From NCBI RefSeq assembly GCF_003254525.1, contig NZ_QFYS01000005.1:62001-126000 (forward strand): a stretch of DNA of 64,000 nucleotides, written 5' to 3'. This DNA comes from Phenylobacterium kunshanense. Lineage in GTDB: Bacteria; Pseudomonadota; Alphaproteobacteria; Caulobacterales; Caulobacteraceae. Made by a program: the position numbers and the translations under genes. The stretch's first letter is position 1. Each line of letters opens with the position of its first letter. The notes below the pieces were generated by a model that saw only the letters and a list, made by a program, of their open reading frames with translations, searched no databases and had not been told where the DNA came from. Positions 9,344-19,616 of this stretch are shown one piece after another.

Positions 9344-9357
<14 letters not shown>
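8140..9357 (+). CDS. DUF4350 domain membrane protein
   Basis: 405 residues. It begins with a hydrophobic helix ([24 protein letters not shown]). The DUF4350 domain, an N-terminal soluble segment resembling a small Rossmann-like sensor domain, follows around [24 protein letters not shown] second membrane helix near residue 280 ([23 protein letters not shown]) precedes a basic C-terminal cytoplasmic part. Start and stop overlap neighbouring genes (4 bp with DUF4129, 14 bp with moxR), so the six genes are almost certainly cotranscribed. Biochemical role not established for the family. Confidence 0.85.
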
Positions 9358-10300
<943 letters not shown>

Positions 10301-10305
10301 CCCCC

Positions 10306-11619
10306 TTGCGCCTCTATCCCACTCGCAGGGCGATCGCGCTGATGGCCGCCGGCGCCGCGCCGGCCCTGGCCGTGGCCATGATCGCGCCGGGTCTCTGGAC
10401 GGCGGCGGCGGCATGGATCGTCCTGGCCGTGGGGCTGATGCTGGCCGACGCGCTGCTGGCGACGCCCCCGCGCCGAGTGACCCTGGAGGCCGTGGCGCCC
10501 CGGGTCATGGGCGTGGGGCGGGCCGACGCGATGCGCCTGGTCGCCGCCTTCGAGGGGCGGGCGCCGGGCGAGGTGGAGCTGGCGGTGGGCGTGGACGCCC
10601 GCCTGAACGCCGACCCCGAGCGGGCCATCGTCCGAACGGCCGCGGGGCGCGCGGAGCGCGAGGTTCGGCTATCTCCGCTGCGGCGGGGTGAGGGGCGGAT
10701 CGAGGGCGTCTGGGCGCGCTGGCGCGGCCCCCTTGGTCTGGTCTGGGTTCAGCGACAGTCGTCGGACGGGCCGTCTGTCGCGGTGACGCCGGATGTGGCG
10801 GGCGTGAAGGAACAGGCCCTGCGGCTGTTCGCCCCCGATGCGCCGCTGGGCGCCAAGCCGCTGCTGGATGTCGGCGAAGGCTCGGACTTCCACGCCCTGA
10901 AGGAATTCCAGACCGGAATGGACCTGGGCGACATCGACTGGAAGCAGTCGGCCCGCCACGGAAAGCTGGTCGGCCGGGAGTACCGCACCGAGCGGAACCA
11001 CCACGTCCTGATCGCCCTCGACACCGGCCGGCTGATGAGCGCGCCGACGGCCGGCCTGCCGCGGATCGACCGGGCGATCAACGCCGCGCTGCTGCTGGCC
11101 TTCGCATCCTTGCGCATGGGCGATCGCGTGGGCCTGTTCGCCTTCGACTCCCGGCCAAGACTGGCCAGCGGCCTCGCCTCCGGGCCGGCGGCGTTTCCCC
11201 TGCTGCAGAAGCTGGCGGCGTCGATCGACTATTCCACCGAGGAGACCAATTTCACCCTTGGCCTGACCGCCCTTGCCGGCCGGCTGGACCGCCGGGCGAT
11301 GGTGGTGATCTTCACCGACTTCGCGGACGCCACCAGCGCAGAGCTGATGGTCGAGAACGTGGCCCGGCTGATGCGCACCCATCTCGTCCTGTTCGTCGTG
11401 TTCCGGGACGAGGAGCTGGAGACGCTGGTCGCGAAGCGGCCGGAGAGCCCGGAAGACGTTTCCCGCGCCGTCGTGGCCGACCGGTTGTTGAAGCAACGCG
11501 AGGCGGTGAGCGCGCGCCTGCGCCGGTTGGGCGCCCAGATCGTCGACGCGCCGGCCGAGGCGCTGCCGACGGCCTTGCTGAACGGCTACCTGGACGTGAA
11601 GCGCCGGGGGCTCATCTGA
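10306..11619 (+). CDS. DUF58 domain protein (VWA-like, MoxR partner)
   Basis: 437 residues from a TTG start 5 bp after moxR. Two hydrophobic helices lie within the first 50 residues. The DUF58 signature DLGDIDWKQSARHGKLVGREYRTE is split here as DLGDIDWKQSARHGK and VGREYRTE near residue 210. A VWA-like fold follows (VLIALDTGRLMSA, then VVIFTDFADA), with the metal site partly degenerate. In known systems the DUF58 protein is the partner of MoxR. The stop codon shares one base with the start of the SpoIIM-like gene. Confidence 0.92.
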   Translation: MRLYPTRRAIALMAAGAAPALAVAMIAPGLWTAAAAWIVLAVGLMLADALLATPPRRVTLEAVAPRVMGVGRADAMRLVAAFEGRAPGEVELAVGVDARLNADPERAIVRTAAGRAEREVRLSPLRRGEGRIEGVWARWRGPLGLVWVQRQSSDGPSVAVTPDVAGVKEQALRLFAPDAPLGAKPLLDVGEGSDFHALKEFQTGMDLGDIDWKQSARHGKLVGREYRTERNHHVLIALDTGRLMSAPTAGLPRIDRAINAALLLAFASLRMGDRVGLFAFDSRPRLASGLASGPAAFPLLQKLAASIDYSTEETNFTLGLTALAGRLDRRAMVVIFTDFADATSAELMVENVARLMRTHLVLFVVFRDEELETLVAKRPESPEDVSRAVVADRLLKQREAVSARLRRLGAQIVDAPAEALPTALLNGYLDVKRRGLI

Positions 11620-12614
11620 TGGCAGAGCTGCATCTCAAGAGCTGGCGGTTCCGGGCCGAGCGCGAGGCTGACTGGCGGCGGCTGGAGTCCCTGTTGACCA
11701 AGGCGGAAGCCGGCGGGGTCGGCAAGCTGAAGCGGGAGGAGCTGCTGGAGCTGCCGGTGCTGTACCGCCAGGCGCTGTCCTCCCTTTCGGTGGCGCGCTC
11801 GATCTCGCTGGACCAGAGCCTGGTGGCCTACCTGGAGAGCCTCTGCACGCGATCCTATTTCTTCGTCTACGGCGCCCGCGCGCGACTTCCGGAGCGGCTG
11901 GCCCGGTTCTTCCGTCGGGACTGGCCTGCGGCCGTCCAGGCGCTCTGGCGCGAGACCCTCGCTTCCCTGGCGATCACGGTGGTGGCCACGGTCGTCGCGT
12001 TCGTCCTGGTGCGCGGCGATCCCGACTGGTTCTACAGCTTCGTCGATCCGGGCCTGGCGTCGGGCCGCGATCCCATGGCGACGACCGCCTCGCTGCGCGC
12101 GACGCTGTACCAGGAGACGACGGCGATGGAGGGCCTGTCGGGCCTGGCCGCCTTCCTCTTCACCCACAACGCCCAGATCGCCTTGTTCGCGTTCGCCCTG
12201 GGGTTCGCGTTCTGCCTGCCGACGGCGGCCTTGCTCGTACTGAACGGCGGGATGCTGGGCGCCTTCCTGGCGCTGTTCTTCTCCCGGAATCTGGGCGTCG
12301 AGGCCACCGGCTGGCTGATGATCCATGGAGCGACCGAGCTGTTCGCGATCGTCCTCGCCGGCGCCGCAGGGTTCTCCATCGGCTGGGCCGTGGCCTTCCC
12401 GGGCGCGCGCAGCCGTGTCGACGCCGCGGCCGAGGCCGGTCGGCGCGCGGCGACGGCTATGGCGGGCGTTGTCGTCATGCTGTTCGTCGCCGGCTTGATT
12501 GAGGGCTTCGGGCGCCAGCTCATCCAGCTCGACGCCGCCCGCTACACGATCGCGGCCGTCACCCTCGCCGGCTGGCTCGTCTACTTCTACTGGCCACGGA
12601 GACCCGCGCCATGA
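11619..12614 (+). CDS. Stage II sporulation protein M family (SpoIIM-like) membrane protein
   Basis: 331 residues. The first 110 are soluble and helical (RAEREADWRRLESLL). Several membrane helices follow: near 115-130, 190-215 (FAFALGFAFCLPTAALLVLNGG) and the C-terminus. The segment ending in MIHGATELFAIVLAGAAGFSIG carries the HGxxE motif typical of the SpoIIM/DUF95 family. Non-sporulating bacteria keep this protein beside RDD and MoxR genes; the role is unknown, possibly membrane remodelling or transport. It overlaps the next gene by 4 bp. Confidence 0.88.
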   Translation: MAELHLKSWRFRAEREADWRRLESLLTKAEAGGVGKLKREELLELPVLYRQALSSLSVARSISLDQSLVAYLESLCTRSYFFVYGARARLPERLARFFRRDWPAAVQALWRETLASLAITVVATVVAFVLVRGDPDWFYSFVDPGLASGRDPMATTASLRATLYQETTAMEGLSGLAAFLFTHNAQIALFAFALGFAFCLPTAALLVLNGGMLGAFLALFFSRNLGVEATGWLMIHGATELFAIVLAGAAGFSIGWAVAFPGARSRVDAAAEAGRRAATAMAGVVVMLFVAGLIEGFGRQLIQLDAARYTIAAVTLAGWLVYFYWPRRPAP

Positions 12615-13513
12615 CGGCCGGCGGCGTGACCCAGCGGCTCAGGGGCCTCAAGGTCCGGCGCGAGCCAGACTCCGGCTGGCGCGAATTCGTGACGCCCGAG
12701 GGGGTCGATCTGCGCCTGAAGGTCGGCGCCTACGTCGAACGGTTCTCGGCGATGGCGCTGGACTTCCTGATCCTGTTCGGGGGCATGGGCGTGTTCAGCC
12801 TCGCCGTCCTCGCCGTATTGTGGGCCACGCGCGCCGCCTGGCTTCTGGAAGCGCTCGGCGTGGTCTGGCTTCTCGTCACCTTCGTCGGGCGGAACTTCTA
12901 CTTCTTCCTGTTCGAGGCCCAGCCACGGGCGGCGACCCCGGGCAAGCGCATCATGGGGTTGAGAGTCGTCGCTGCCGACGGAGGGCGGCTCACCGCCGAC
13001 GCCGTCTTCGCCCGCAACGCCATGCGAGAGGTGGAGGTCTTCCTGCCGCTGGCCTTCTTCCTGGCGCGGGGCGAGGGAGTGGACGCGGCCCTGATCACGC
13101 TGGGCGCCATCTGGAGCGGGGTGTTCGTGCTGTTCCCGCTGTTCAACCGTGACCGTCGGCGACTAGGCGACCTGGCCGCCGGCACGCTGGTGGTGAAGGC
13201 GCCGAAGAAGGTGCTCCAGCCGGACCTCGCCGACACGGAACGCACCGCCTCGCAGGGGCTGGCCTTCACCCCCGCCCAGCTCGACGCCTATGGCGTCAAG
13301 GAACTGCACGTCCTGGAGGATGTGATCCGGGCCGGTGATCGCCGGGCGATGAAGGAGGTCGCCGAGCGCATCCGCACGAAGATCGCCTGGGATGGCGCGA
13401 GCGACATCCCCGATCGGACCTTCCTCAACGCCTACTACGCCGCCCTGCGCGGCCGGCTGGAGAGCCGGATGCTCTTCGGCCACCGCCGCAAGGACAAGTT
13501 CGACGTCAGCTGA
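12611..13513 (+). CDS. RDD family membrane protein
   Basis: 300 residues. The RDD domain occupies roughly residues 35-195: VERFSAMALDFLILFGGMG (first helix with the family Arg and Asp), a second helix, and PGKRIMGLRVV before the last helix. The short ending NRDRRRLGDLAAGTLVV matches the family signature. About 100 soluble residues follow, with an unassigned helical part. RDD proteins often accompany SpoIIM and MoxR genes; some have been linked to ion transport. Its last 8 bp overlap the convergent membrane protein gene. Confidence 0.88.
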   Translation: MTAGGVTQRLRGLKVRREPDSGWREFVTPEGVDLRLKVGAYVERFSAMALDFLILFGGMGVFSLAVLAVLWATRAAWLLEALGVVWLLVTFVGRNFYFFLFEAQPRAATPGKRIMGLRVVAADGGRLTADAVFARNAMREVEVFLPLAFFLARGEGVDAALITLGAIWSGVFVLFPLFNRDRRRLGDLAAGTLVVKAPKKVLQPDLADTERTASQGLAFTPAQLDAYGVKELHVLEDVIRAGDRRAMKEVAERIRTKIAWDGASDIPDRTFLNAYYAALRGRLESRMLFGHRRKDKFDVS

Positions 13514-14303
13514 AGATGTCGGCGAGCGCGTGGGCGCCGAACCCTTCGCGCGCCCGGCGAAGCTCCACGTAGAGCACCGCCACGCCGGTGGCGCTGACCA
13601 CCGAGGTCAAGGTGTTGGTCACGAGGTTCCCGACGATCTGCACCGGGCTGCGCAGCAGTGCGGCCGGGTCGCCCGAGGCAAAGGACGCTCCGCTGGTGAT
13701 GAGCCCGACCACGGTCCCGATCGCGAGGGCGATGATCCATACCAGGACCAGCAGGCCGAAGATCCGCCACCGGTTTCCGCGGGTGAGATCGGCGCTGCGC
13801 CGGAAGGCGCCAAGAATACTCGTGCGATCCGCCACCAGGGCCGGCACGGCGACACACCAGGCGCAGATGATCATCAGGCCGGGAACGACCAGGAACATGA
13901 AACCGAACACGACGGCGATGGCGAACAGCACGCTGACGATGATCAGGGGAAGGAAGGCCCGCAGCCCGGTGGCCAGGCTGTCGCCGACGCCGGCCCGCGC
14001 GCCATTCATGTCCTGCACGGCGCCGTAGACCAGTGCGCCCTGCAGGATGGCGGATGTGACGATTGCGGCAAGCCCGCCGACGGCAACGGTTGTGAAATAG
14101 GCGGGGCCCAGGCTGAAGTTCCCGCTCTGCACGGCGGCGATGTTGCCGGCCTGCAGATAGCTGATGATCGCGGTCGGAATTCCCGACAGCAGGAGCGCCA
14201 GGACGATGTACGTCGTGAAGTTGCGGCCCAGCACCGCAAAGGTTTGCTGGATCACTCGCGCGATGTCGATCTTGCCAGGCTCAAGGGCCGTCGCCGCCGT
14301 CAT
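13506..14303 (-). CDS. Multi-pass membrane protein (YciC / GDPD-membrane-domain-like)
   Basis: 265 residues with about six hydrophobic segments, including YIVLALLLSGIPTAIISYL, LPLIIVSVLFAIAVVFGFMF and IFGLLVLVWIIALAIGTVVG. A polar signature ADRTSILGAFRRSADLTRG sits before the fourth helix; this resembles the conserved loop of YciC-like and glycerophosphoryl-diester-phosphodiesterase membrane domains. No catalytic residues are visible, so no reaction is proposed. It is convergent with, and overlaps by 8 bp, the RDD gene, and is divergent from the dipeptide epimerase. Confidence 0.7.
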   Translation of the reverse strand: MTAATALEPGKIDIARVIQQTFAVLGRNFTTYIVLALLLSGIPTAIISYLQAGNIAAVQSGNFSLGPAYFTTVAVGGLAAIVTSAILQGALVYGAVQDMNGARAGVGDSLATGLRAFLPLIIVSVLFAIAVVFGFMFLVVPGLMIICAWCVAVPALVADRTSILGAFRRSADLTRGNRWRIFGLLVLVWIIALAIGTVVGLITSGASFASGDPAALLRSPVQIVGNLVTNTLTSVVSATGVAVLYVELRRAREGFGAHALADIFS

Positions 14304-14395
14304 TTCACTCCCCCAGGTTGCTGACGCAAGGGCAGGCTAATCATGGGGCGATACATCTGTCGATGGGCCGGGGCGGCGCCGTGGAAGGCGACTCC

Positions 14396-15394
14396 ATGAT
14401 GCGGGTTCATACCCGGGTCGAACGGCTCCCTCTCCGCGCGCCGTTCCGCATCTCGCGCGGCGTGAAGACCCACGCCGAGGTCGTCTTGGCCGAGTTGGGC
14501 GACGGCTCCTTCACCGGTCTTGGCGAGTGCGTGCCCTATGCCCGGTATGGTGAGACGCCGGCCTCGGTCAGCGCACAGCTGGAGGCCGCCGCGATGCGGC
14601 TCGCGGCCGGCGAACCGGCGCGGGTCGTGGCGGCCTCGATGCCCGCCGGCGCCGCGCGCAACGCACTGGACTGCGCGCTCTGGGACCTGGAGGCGCGGCG
14701 GGACGGACGTTCCGTGGCCGAAAGCCTTGGGCGACACTTGCCGCAGACGCTGACGACGGCCGTCACCATCAGTCTCGCCGAACCTGAGGCGATGCGCGAC
14801 GCGGCCGCGGCGGCGGCGGACGCGCCGCTCCTGAAGGTGAAGCTCGACGCCGACCGGCCCGCCGAGCGCCTGCTGGCCGTGGCGGAGGCCGCGCCGGACG
14901 CCCGCCTGATCGTCGATCCCAACGAGAGCTGGACCCTCGCGGTGCTGCAGGCCATGGCCGGGCCAATCTCGCGCCTGCGGGTCGCGGTGGTGGAGCAGCC
15001 CCTGCCCGCCGGCGAGGACGCAGTCTTGGCGGGGCTCACCTATCCCGCGCCGATCTGCGCCGACGAGTCGGTGCACACGGCGGCCGACGTGGAGCAGGCC
15101 GCGCGGCGCTACCAGATGGTCAATGTGAAGCTCGACAAGGCCGGCGGCCTGACCGAGGCCCTGGCGATGGCCGACCGGGCGCGTGCCCTTGGCTTGGGGG
15201 TCATGGCCGGCTGCATGGTCTCAAGTTCCCTGGCCATCGCGCCGGCGCTCTTCGTGGGCGGGGTGGCCGACCTCGTCGATCTGGACGGACCCTGGTGGCT
15301 GCGCGAGGACCGCCCCGGCGGATGCCGTCTGCAGGGCGGAATGCTCCTTTCGCCGCAGCCGGGCTTTTGGGGCGAGCCAGGCTCGCGCCCCTGA
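14396..15394 (+). CDS. Dipeptide epimerase (L-Ala-D/L-Glu epimerase type, enolase superfamily)
   Basis: 332 residues from ATG 14396, which has GGAAGG seven bases upstream; the adjacent ATG 14399 is equally possible. Muconate-lactonising-enzyme subgroup features are in order: LKVKLD (catalytic Lys of KxK), DPNESW, VVEQPLP and ADESV (three metal ligands), and NVKLDKAGGL (second catalytic Lys). The LDCALWDLEA segment is also characteristic. Members racemise L-Ala-D-Glu to L-Ala-L-Glu for murein peptide recycling, although other dipeptides are used by some. Substrate is inferred only from the subfamily. Confidence 0.85.
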   Translation: MMRVHTRVERLPLRAPFRISRGVKTHAEVVLAELGDGSFTGLGECVPYARYGETPASVSAQLEAAAMRLAAGEPARVVAASMPAGAARNALDCALWDLEARRDGRSVAESLGRHLPQTLTTAVTISLAEPEAMRDAAAAAADAPLLKVKLDADRPAERLLAVAEAAPDARLIVDPNESWTLAVLQAMAGPISRLRVAVVEQPLPAGEDAVLAGLTYPAPICADESVHTAADVEQAARRYQMVNVKLDKAGGLTEALAMADRARALGLGVMAGCMVSSSLAIAPALFVGGVADLVDLDGPWWLREDRPGGCRLQGGMLLSPQPGFWGEPGSRP

Positions 15395-15451
15395 GTTGAC
15401 AGCGTACGCGCATCAGCGGTTCATCTGGCCGTCACATTTTGGGGAGGCCGC

Positions 15452-17266
15452 GTGGCGAACGCTGCGGCAGAGACAGTCGGCACGCTCGAGGTCGCCCTCG
15501 ACCACGCCGCGCGTCTTCTCCCCCATGACGCCGCCGCCGCGGAAGCGCAGGCGCGCGAGATCCTGAAAGCCGTTGGCGAGCACCCCCAGGCGCTGCGCCT
15601 GCTGGGCGCGGCCCTGCGCCGTCAGGGCGACATGCAGGGGGCCGAGGCGGCCTACCTCCGCTCGGTGAAGGCCTCGGTGGGCGACCCGGCCCTGGTGGCC
15701 GCCGCGACGGCGCTGTCCGAGAATCGCCTGGCCGCCGCCGAGCAGACCCTCCGCGCCGTGCTGCGCGAGCGCCCGACGGACGTGGCCGCCATCCGGATGC
15801 TGGCCGAGACGGGCATGAGGCTGGGTCGCTACGACGACGCCGAGAAGCTGCTGGCGCGCTGCGTCGAGCTGGCGCCCGGGTTCGCGGCCGCGCGGCACAA
15901 CTATGCGACGGTGCTCTACCGGCACAACAAGCCCGAGGCGGCGATCGCGGAGCTTGATCGGCTGCTGGCGGAAGATCCGGAGAACCCCGCCTATCTGAAC
16001 CTGAAGGCCGCCGCGCTCGGGCGGATCGGCGAGTATGAACAGGCCATCGCGCACTATGCGCGGGTTCTTCGCCGCCATTCGGGCCACCCCAAGACGTGGA
16101 TGAGTTACGGCCATGCGCTCAAGACGGTCGGGCGGCAGGCCGAAGCCGTTGAGGCCTACCGCAAGAGCCTGACCCTGGCGCCGGAGTTGGGCGAGGCGTG
16201 GTGGAGTCTGGCCAATCTCAAGACCGTCCGGTTCTCGGAGGCGGACGTAGGGGCGATGGTCGGCCAGCTCGTCCGGACCGATCTTGGCCGCGAGGATCGG
16301 TTCCACCTCCATTTCGCGCTCGGTAAGGCGCTGGAGGACGCAGGCCGCTGGGCGGAGTCGTTCGACCACTATGCTCGAGGCAACGCCCTCCGGCGGGAGG
16401 ATTTGGCCTACGAGGCGGAGGAGACGTCGCTCCATGTCCGCCGCTCGCGGGCCTTGTTCGCGAGCGACTTCTTCAAGGCGCGCGCGGGACGGGGCTGCCA
16501 GGCGCCCGATCCGATCTTCGTCATCGGCCTGCCGCGATCCGGCTCGACGCTGGTGGAGCAGATCCTCTCCAGCCACAGCCAGGTAGAAGGCACTCAGGAA
16601 CTGCCCGACATCGTCGCCATGGCTCGGCGACTCGGCGGGAGGGCGCGGAAGTCGTCGGGCGGGGTCTACCCGGACATGCTGTCGGGCCTCGAGGCGAAGG
16701 AGCTCGAGGCGTTGGGCGAAGAGTACCTGGCGCGCGCGCAGGTGCACCGAAAGCTCGGCCGTCCGTACTTCATCGACAAGATGCCGAACAACTGGGCGCA
16801 CGTCGGCCTGATCTGCCTGATCCTGCCGAACGCGAAGATCATCGACGCGCGCCGCCATCCGCTGGGTTGCGGGTTCTCGGGGTTCAAGCAGCACTTCGCC
16901 CGCGGGCAGGGGTTCACCTACGACCTGACCGATCTTGGCCGGTACTACGCCGACTATGTCGCGCTCATGGCGCACTTCGACGAAATCCTGCCGGGCCGGG
17001 TCCACCGGGTGATCTACGAGGAAATGGTGGCCGATCCCGAGGGGCAGACCCGCGCGCTGCTGGCGCACTGCGGTCTGCCCTTCGAGGAGGCGTGCCTGCG
17101 CTTCTACGAGAACGACCGCGCGGTGCGGACCGCGAGCTCCGAGCAGGTGCGCCGGCCGATCTTCACCGACGCCGCCGACCACTGGCGGAACTACGAACCC
17201 TGGCTGGGTCCCCTCAAAGCCGCGCTGGGGCCCGTGCTGGATAGCTACCCAAACCCGCCCGCGTAG
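15452..17266 (+). CDS. TPR-containing sulfotransferase
   Basis: 604 residues from GTG 15452 with a good GGGGAGG ribosome site; a TTGACA hexamer lies at 15396. The first 300 residues are tetratricopeptide repeats (for example EAAIAELDRLLAEDPENPAYLN and AEAVEAYRKSLTLAPELGEAW, each about 34 residues apart). The C-terminal half is a sulfotransferase: the PAPS phosphate-binding loop IGLPRSGSTLVEQIL near residue 355 and the second motif IIDARRHPLGCGFSGFK near 465. The acceptor is unknown; TPRs suggest a protein substrate or partner. A TonB-dependent receptor gene follows 34 bp downstream, an arrangement worth noting. Confidence 0.9.
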   Translation: MANAAAETVGTLEVALDHAARLLPHDAAAAEAQAREILKAVGEHPQALRLLGAALRRQGDMQGAEAAYLRSVKASVGDPALVAAATALSENRLAAAEQTLRAVLRERPTDVAAIRMLAETGMRLGRYDDAEKLLARCVELAPGFAAARHNYATVLYRHNKPEAAIAELDRLLAEDPENPAYLNLKAAALGRIGEYEQAIAHYARVLRRHSGHPKTWMSYGHALKTVGRQAEAVEAYRKSLTLAPELGEAWWSLANLKTVRFSEADVGAMVGQLVRTDLGREDRFHLHFALGKALEDAGRWAESFDHYARGNALRREDLAYEAEETSLHVRRSRALFASDFFKARAGRGCQAPDPIFVIGLPRSGSTLVEQILSSHSQVEGTQELPDIVAMARRLGGRARKSSGGVYPDMLSGLEAKELEALGEEYLARAQVHRKLGRPYFIDKMPNNWAHVGLICLILPNAKIIDARRHPLGCGFSGFKQHFARGQGFTYDLTDLGRYYADYVALMAHFDEILPGRVHRVIYEEMVADPEGQTRALLAHCGLPFEEACLRFYENDRAVRTASSEQVRRPIFTDAADHWRNYEPWLGPLKAALGPVLDSYPNPPA

Positions 17267-17300
17267 AGGGCGTCCAAGTCTGTTTGTTCGGGGGATTGAG

Positions 17301-19610
17301 ATGAAGAGAGACCATAGATTGAAGGCTGCACGCTGGTCTGCGGGCCTGCTGGCTACCAGCATGCTGACCGCCACCGCCGGCCCGGCTCTGGCCCAGTCAG
17401 CCGGCACCGAGCTCGAGGAGCTGATGATCACCGCCCAGAAGCGGGCGGAAAACCTGCAGGACGTCCCGATCAGCGTGTCCGCGCTCAGCACCGAACGGCT
17501 GGATCAGCTGCAGGTGTCGGACATGAACGACTTCATCAAGTTCCTGCCGAATGTCACGATCAACACCTCTGCGCCGGGCTTCGCCAAGATCTACATGCGG
17601 GGCGTCGCGTCCGGGGAGAACGGCAACCATTCCGGCCCGCTGCCGAGCGTGGGCATCTACCTGGACGAACAGCCCGTCACGACCATCACCGGGCCGCTGG
17701 ACGTTCACGTCTATGACATCGCGCGCGTCGAGGTGCTGGCCGGGCCTCAGGGCACGCTCTACGGCGCCAGTTCGCAGGCGGGCACCATCCGGATCATCAC
17801 CAACAAGCCCAGCACCCAGGGCTTCGAGGCGGCGTACGACCTGGAGGTGAACTCGGTCGCTCACGGCGACATCGGCTACGGCGTCGAAGGCTACGTCAAC
17901 CAGCCGCTGGGCGATCGGGCCGCGATCAGGCTCGTGGGCTGGGCGGTGCACGACGCCGGCTTCATCGACAACGAACAGGATTCACTGACCTATCCGACCG
18001 GGCCGGTGACCATAAACAACACCGCCCTCGCCGAGAACGACTTCAACGAAGTCGATGTCTATGGCGCTCGCGCCGCGCTGAAGATCGACCTGGACGAGGA
18101 CTGGTCGATCACGCCGTCGCTGAACGTGCAGCGCACCGAGGCTGACGGCTTCTTTGGCTACGATCCTGGGCGCGGCCACCTGAACGTCGCGCGCTTCCGC
18201 CCCGACCGTTCCGACGACAAGTGGTTCCAGGCCGCCGCCACGATTGAGGGCAAGGTCTCCAACCTCGATCTCGTCTACGCTGGCGCGTACATGCGGCGGT
18301 GGCTCGATGGCGAGTCCGACTACTCCGACTACGCCTTCTTCTACGACACCCTCTATGGTTACGGCGCGTACTGGACGGACGACGCCGGGCAGCCGAACGA
18401 CATCACCCAGTACATCCAGAGCAAGGACTACTTCACCAAGCAGTCCCACGAGTTCCGGGTGGCCTCGCCGGCCGAGAACCGGTTCCGCGTCACTGCGGGC
18501 CTGTTCTACCAGCGTCAGACCCACAACATTCAGCAGCGCTACAAGATCGACCGCCTTGCGGCGGCGACCGAGGTTTCCGGGTGGCCCGACACGATCTGGC
18601 TCACCAAGCAGCTTCGCGTCGACCGTGACTATGCGGCCTTCGCAGATGCAGGGTTCGACGTCACCGACAAGCTGACCCTCAACGCGGGAATCCGCTTCTT
18701 CAAGGCCAAGAACGGCCTCGAAGGTTTCTTCGGCTATGGGCGTGGCTATTCCTCGCGCACCGGGGAGGCGGCCTGCTTCGCACCAGCCGTCGTCGAGGGC
18801 AGCCCCTGCACCAATCTGGACCGGGTGACCAAGGACAACGGCGAAACCTACCGCCTCAACGCCCAGTACAAGTTCGACGATGACCGGATGGTCTATTTGA
18901 CCTACTCGACCGGCTATCGTCCTGGCGGCGTCAACCGACGCGGAGGCGATGCCTACGACCCGGACTACCTGAAGAACCTGGAGTTCGGCTGGAAGACCAC
19001 ATGGCTCTCTAACCGGCTCCGCTGGAACGGCGCCGCCTTCCACGGCAAGTGGGACGACTATCAGTTCTCGTTCCTGGGGCAGAACGGCCTGACCATCATC
19101 GCCAACGGCGGCAAGGCCAAGATCAAGGGGGTCGAAACCGACCTCGACTGGCTTGCCGCGCCTGGCCTGACCCTGTCGGGCTCAGCGTCCTACATCGACG
19201 CCGAACTGGACGAGGACTACCGGAACACGCCCGGCGGCCCGATCCTGGCCCCGAAGGGTCAGTCGCTGCCGGTGACGCCGAAGTTCAAGTACAACCTGAA
19301 CGCCCGCTACGAGTGGCAGGTCGGCGACTATGACGCCCACGTCCAGAGCTCCCTGGTGCACTCCGGCTCGGCTTTCCCTGATCTGCGATCGGCGGACCGG
19401 GCGATCGTCGGCAAGGTTCCGGCATACACGGTCGTCGACCTGACGGCCGGGATCACCAACGGTTCTTGGCGGATCGAGGCCTTCGCAAAGAACCTGCTGG
19501 ACGAGAAGTACCAGGTGGACAGGGGCGTAGCCTGTACGGTCTGCACCCGGGTCTTCGTCGACCCTGGCCGGCCACGGATCCTCGGTCTTCGCTTCGGCCA
19601 GAGCTTCTAG
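17301..19610 (+). CDS. TonB-dependent receptor
   Basis: 769 residues. The signal peptide runs to ALAQS near residue 32. A TonB-box-like region is followed by the plug domain (ITAQKRAENLQDVPISVSAL, then GPQGTLYGASSQAGTIRIITNKP), and the C-terminal barrel ends in a Phe (LRFGQSF), as expected for BamA recognition. There is no STN domain, so it is a transport-only receptor rather than a signalling one. It follows the TPR-sulfotransferase in the same orientation and is probably cotranscribed. Substrate unknown; the plug resembles receptors annotated as pesticin/iron-complex type, common in Caulobacterales and sphingomonads. Confidence 0.92.
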   Translation: MKRDHRLKAARWSAGLLATSMLTATAGPALAQSAGTELEELMITAQKRAENLQDVPISVSALSTERLDQLQVSDMNDFIKFLPNVTINTSAPGFAKIYMRGVASGENGNHSGPLPSVGIYLDEQPVTTITGPLDVHVYDIARVEVLAGPQGTLYGASSQAGTIRIITNKPSTQGFEAAYDLEVNSVAHGDIGYGVEGYVNQPLGDRAAIRLVGWAVHDAGFIDNEQDSLTYPTGPVTINNTALAENDFNEVDVYGARAALKIDLDEDWSITPSLNVQRTEADGFFGYDPGRGHLNVARFRPDRSDDKWFQAAATIEGKVSNLDLVYAGAYMRRWLDGESDYSDYAFFYDTLYGYGAYWTDDAGQPNDITQYIQSKDYFTKQSHEFRVASPAENRFRVTAGLFYQRQTHNIQQRYKIDRLAAATEVSGWPDTIWLTKQLRVDRDYAAFADAGFDVTDKLTLNAGIRFFKAKNGLEGFFGYGRGYSSRTGEAACFAPAVVEGSPCTNLDRVTKDNGETYRLNAQYKFDDDRMVYLTYSTGYRPGGVNRRGGDAYDPDYLKNLEFGWKTTWLSNRLRWNGAAFHGKWDDYQFSFLGQNGLTIIANGGKAKIKGVETDLDWLAAPGLTLSGSASYIDAELDEDYRNTPGGPILAPKGQSLPVTPKFKYNLNARYEWQVGDYDAHVQSSLVHSGSAFPDLRSADRAIVGKVPAYTVVDLTAGITNGSWRIEAFAKNLLDEKYQVDRGVACTVCTRVFVDPGRPRILGLRFGQSF

Positions 19611-19616
19611 CGACGG

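Noticed and set aside
15413..17491. 692-codon minus-strand frame
   Set aside because: Antisense to the TPR-sulfotransferase, which has clear repeats and a PAPS loop.
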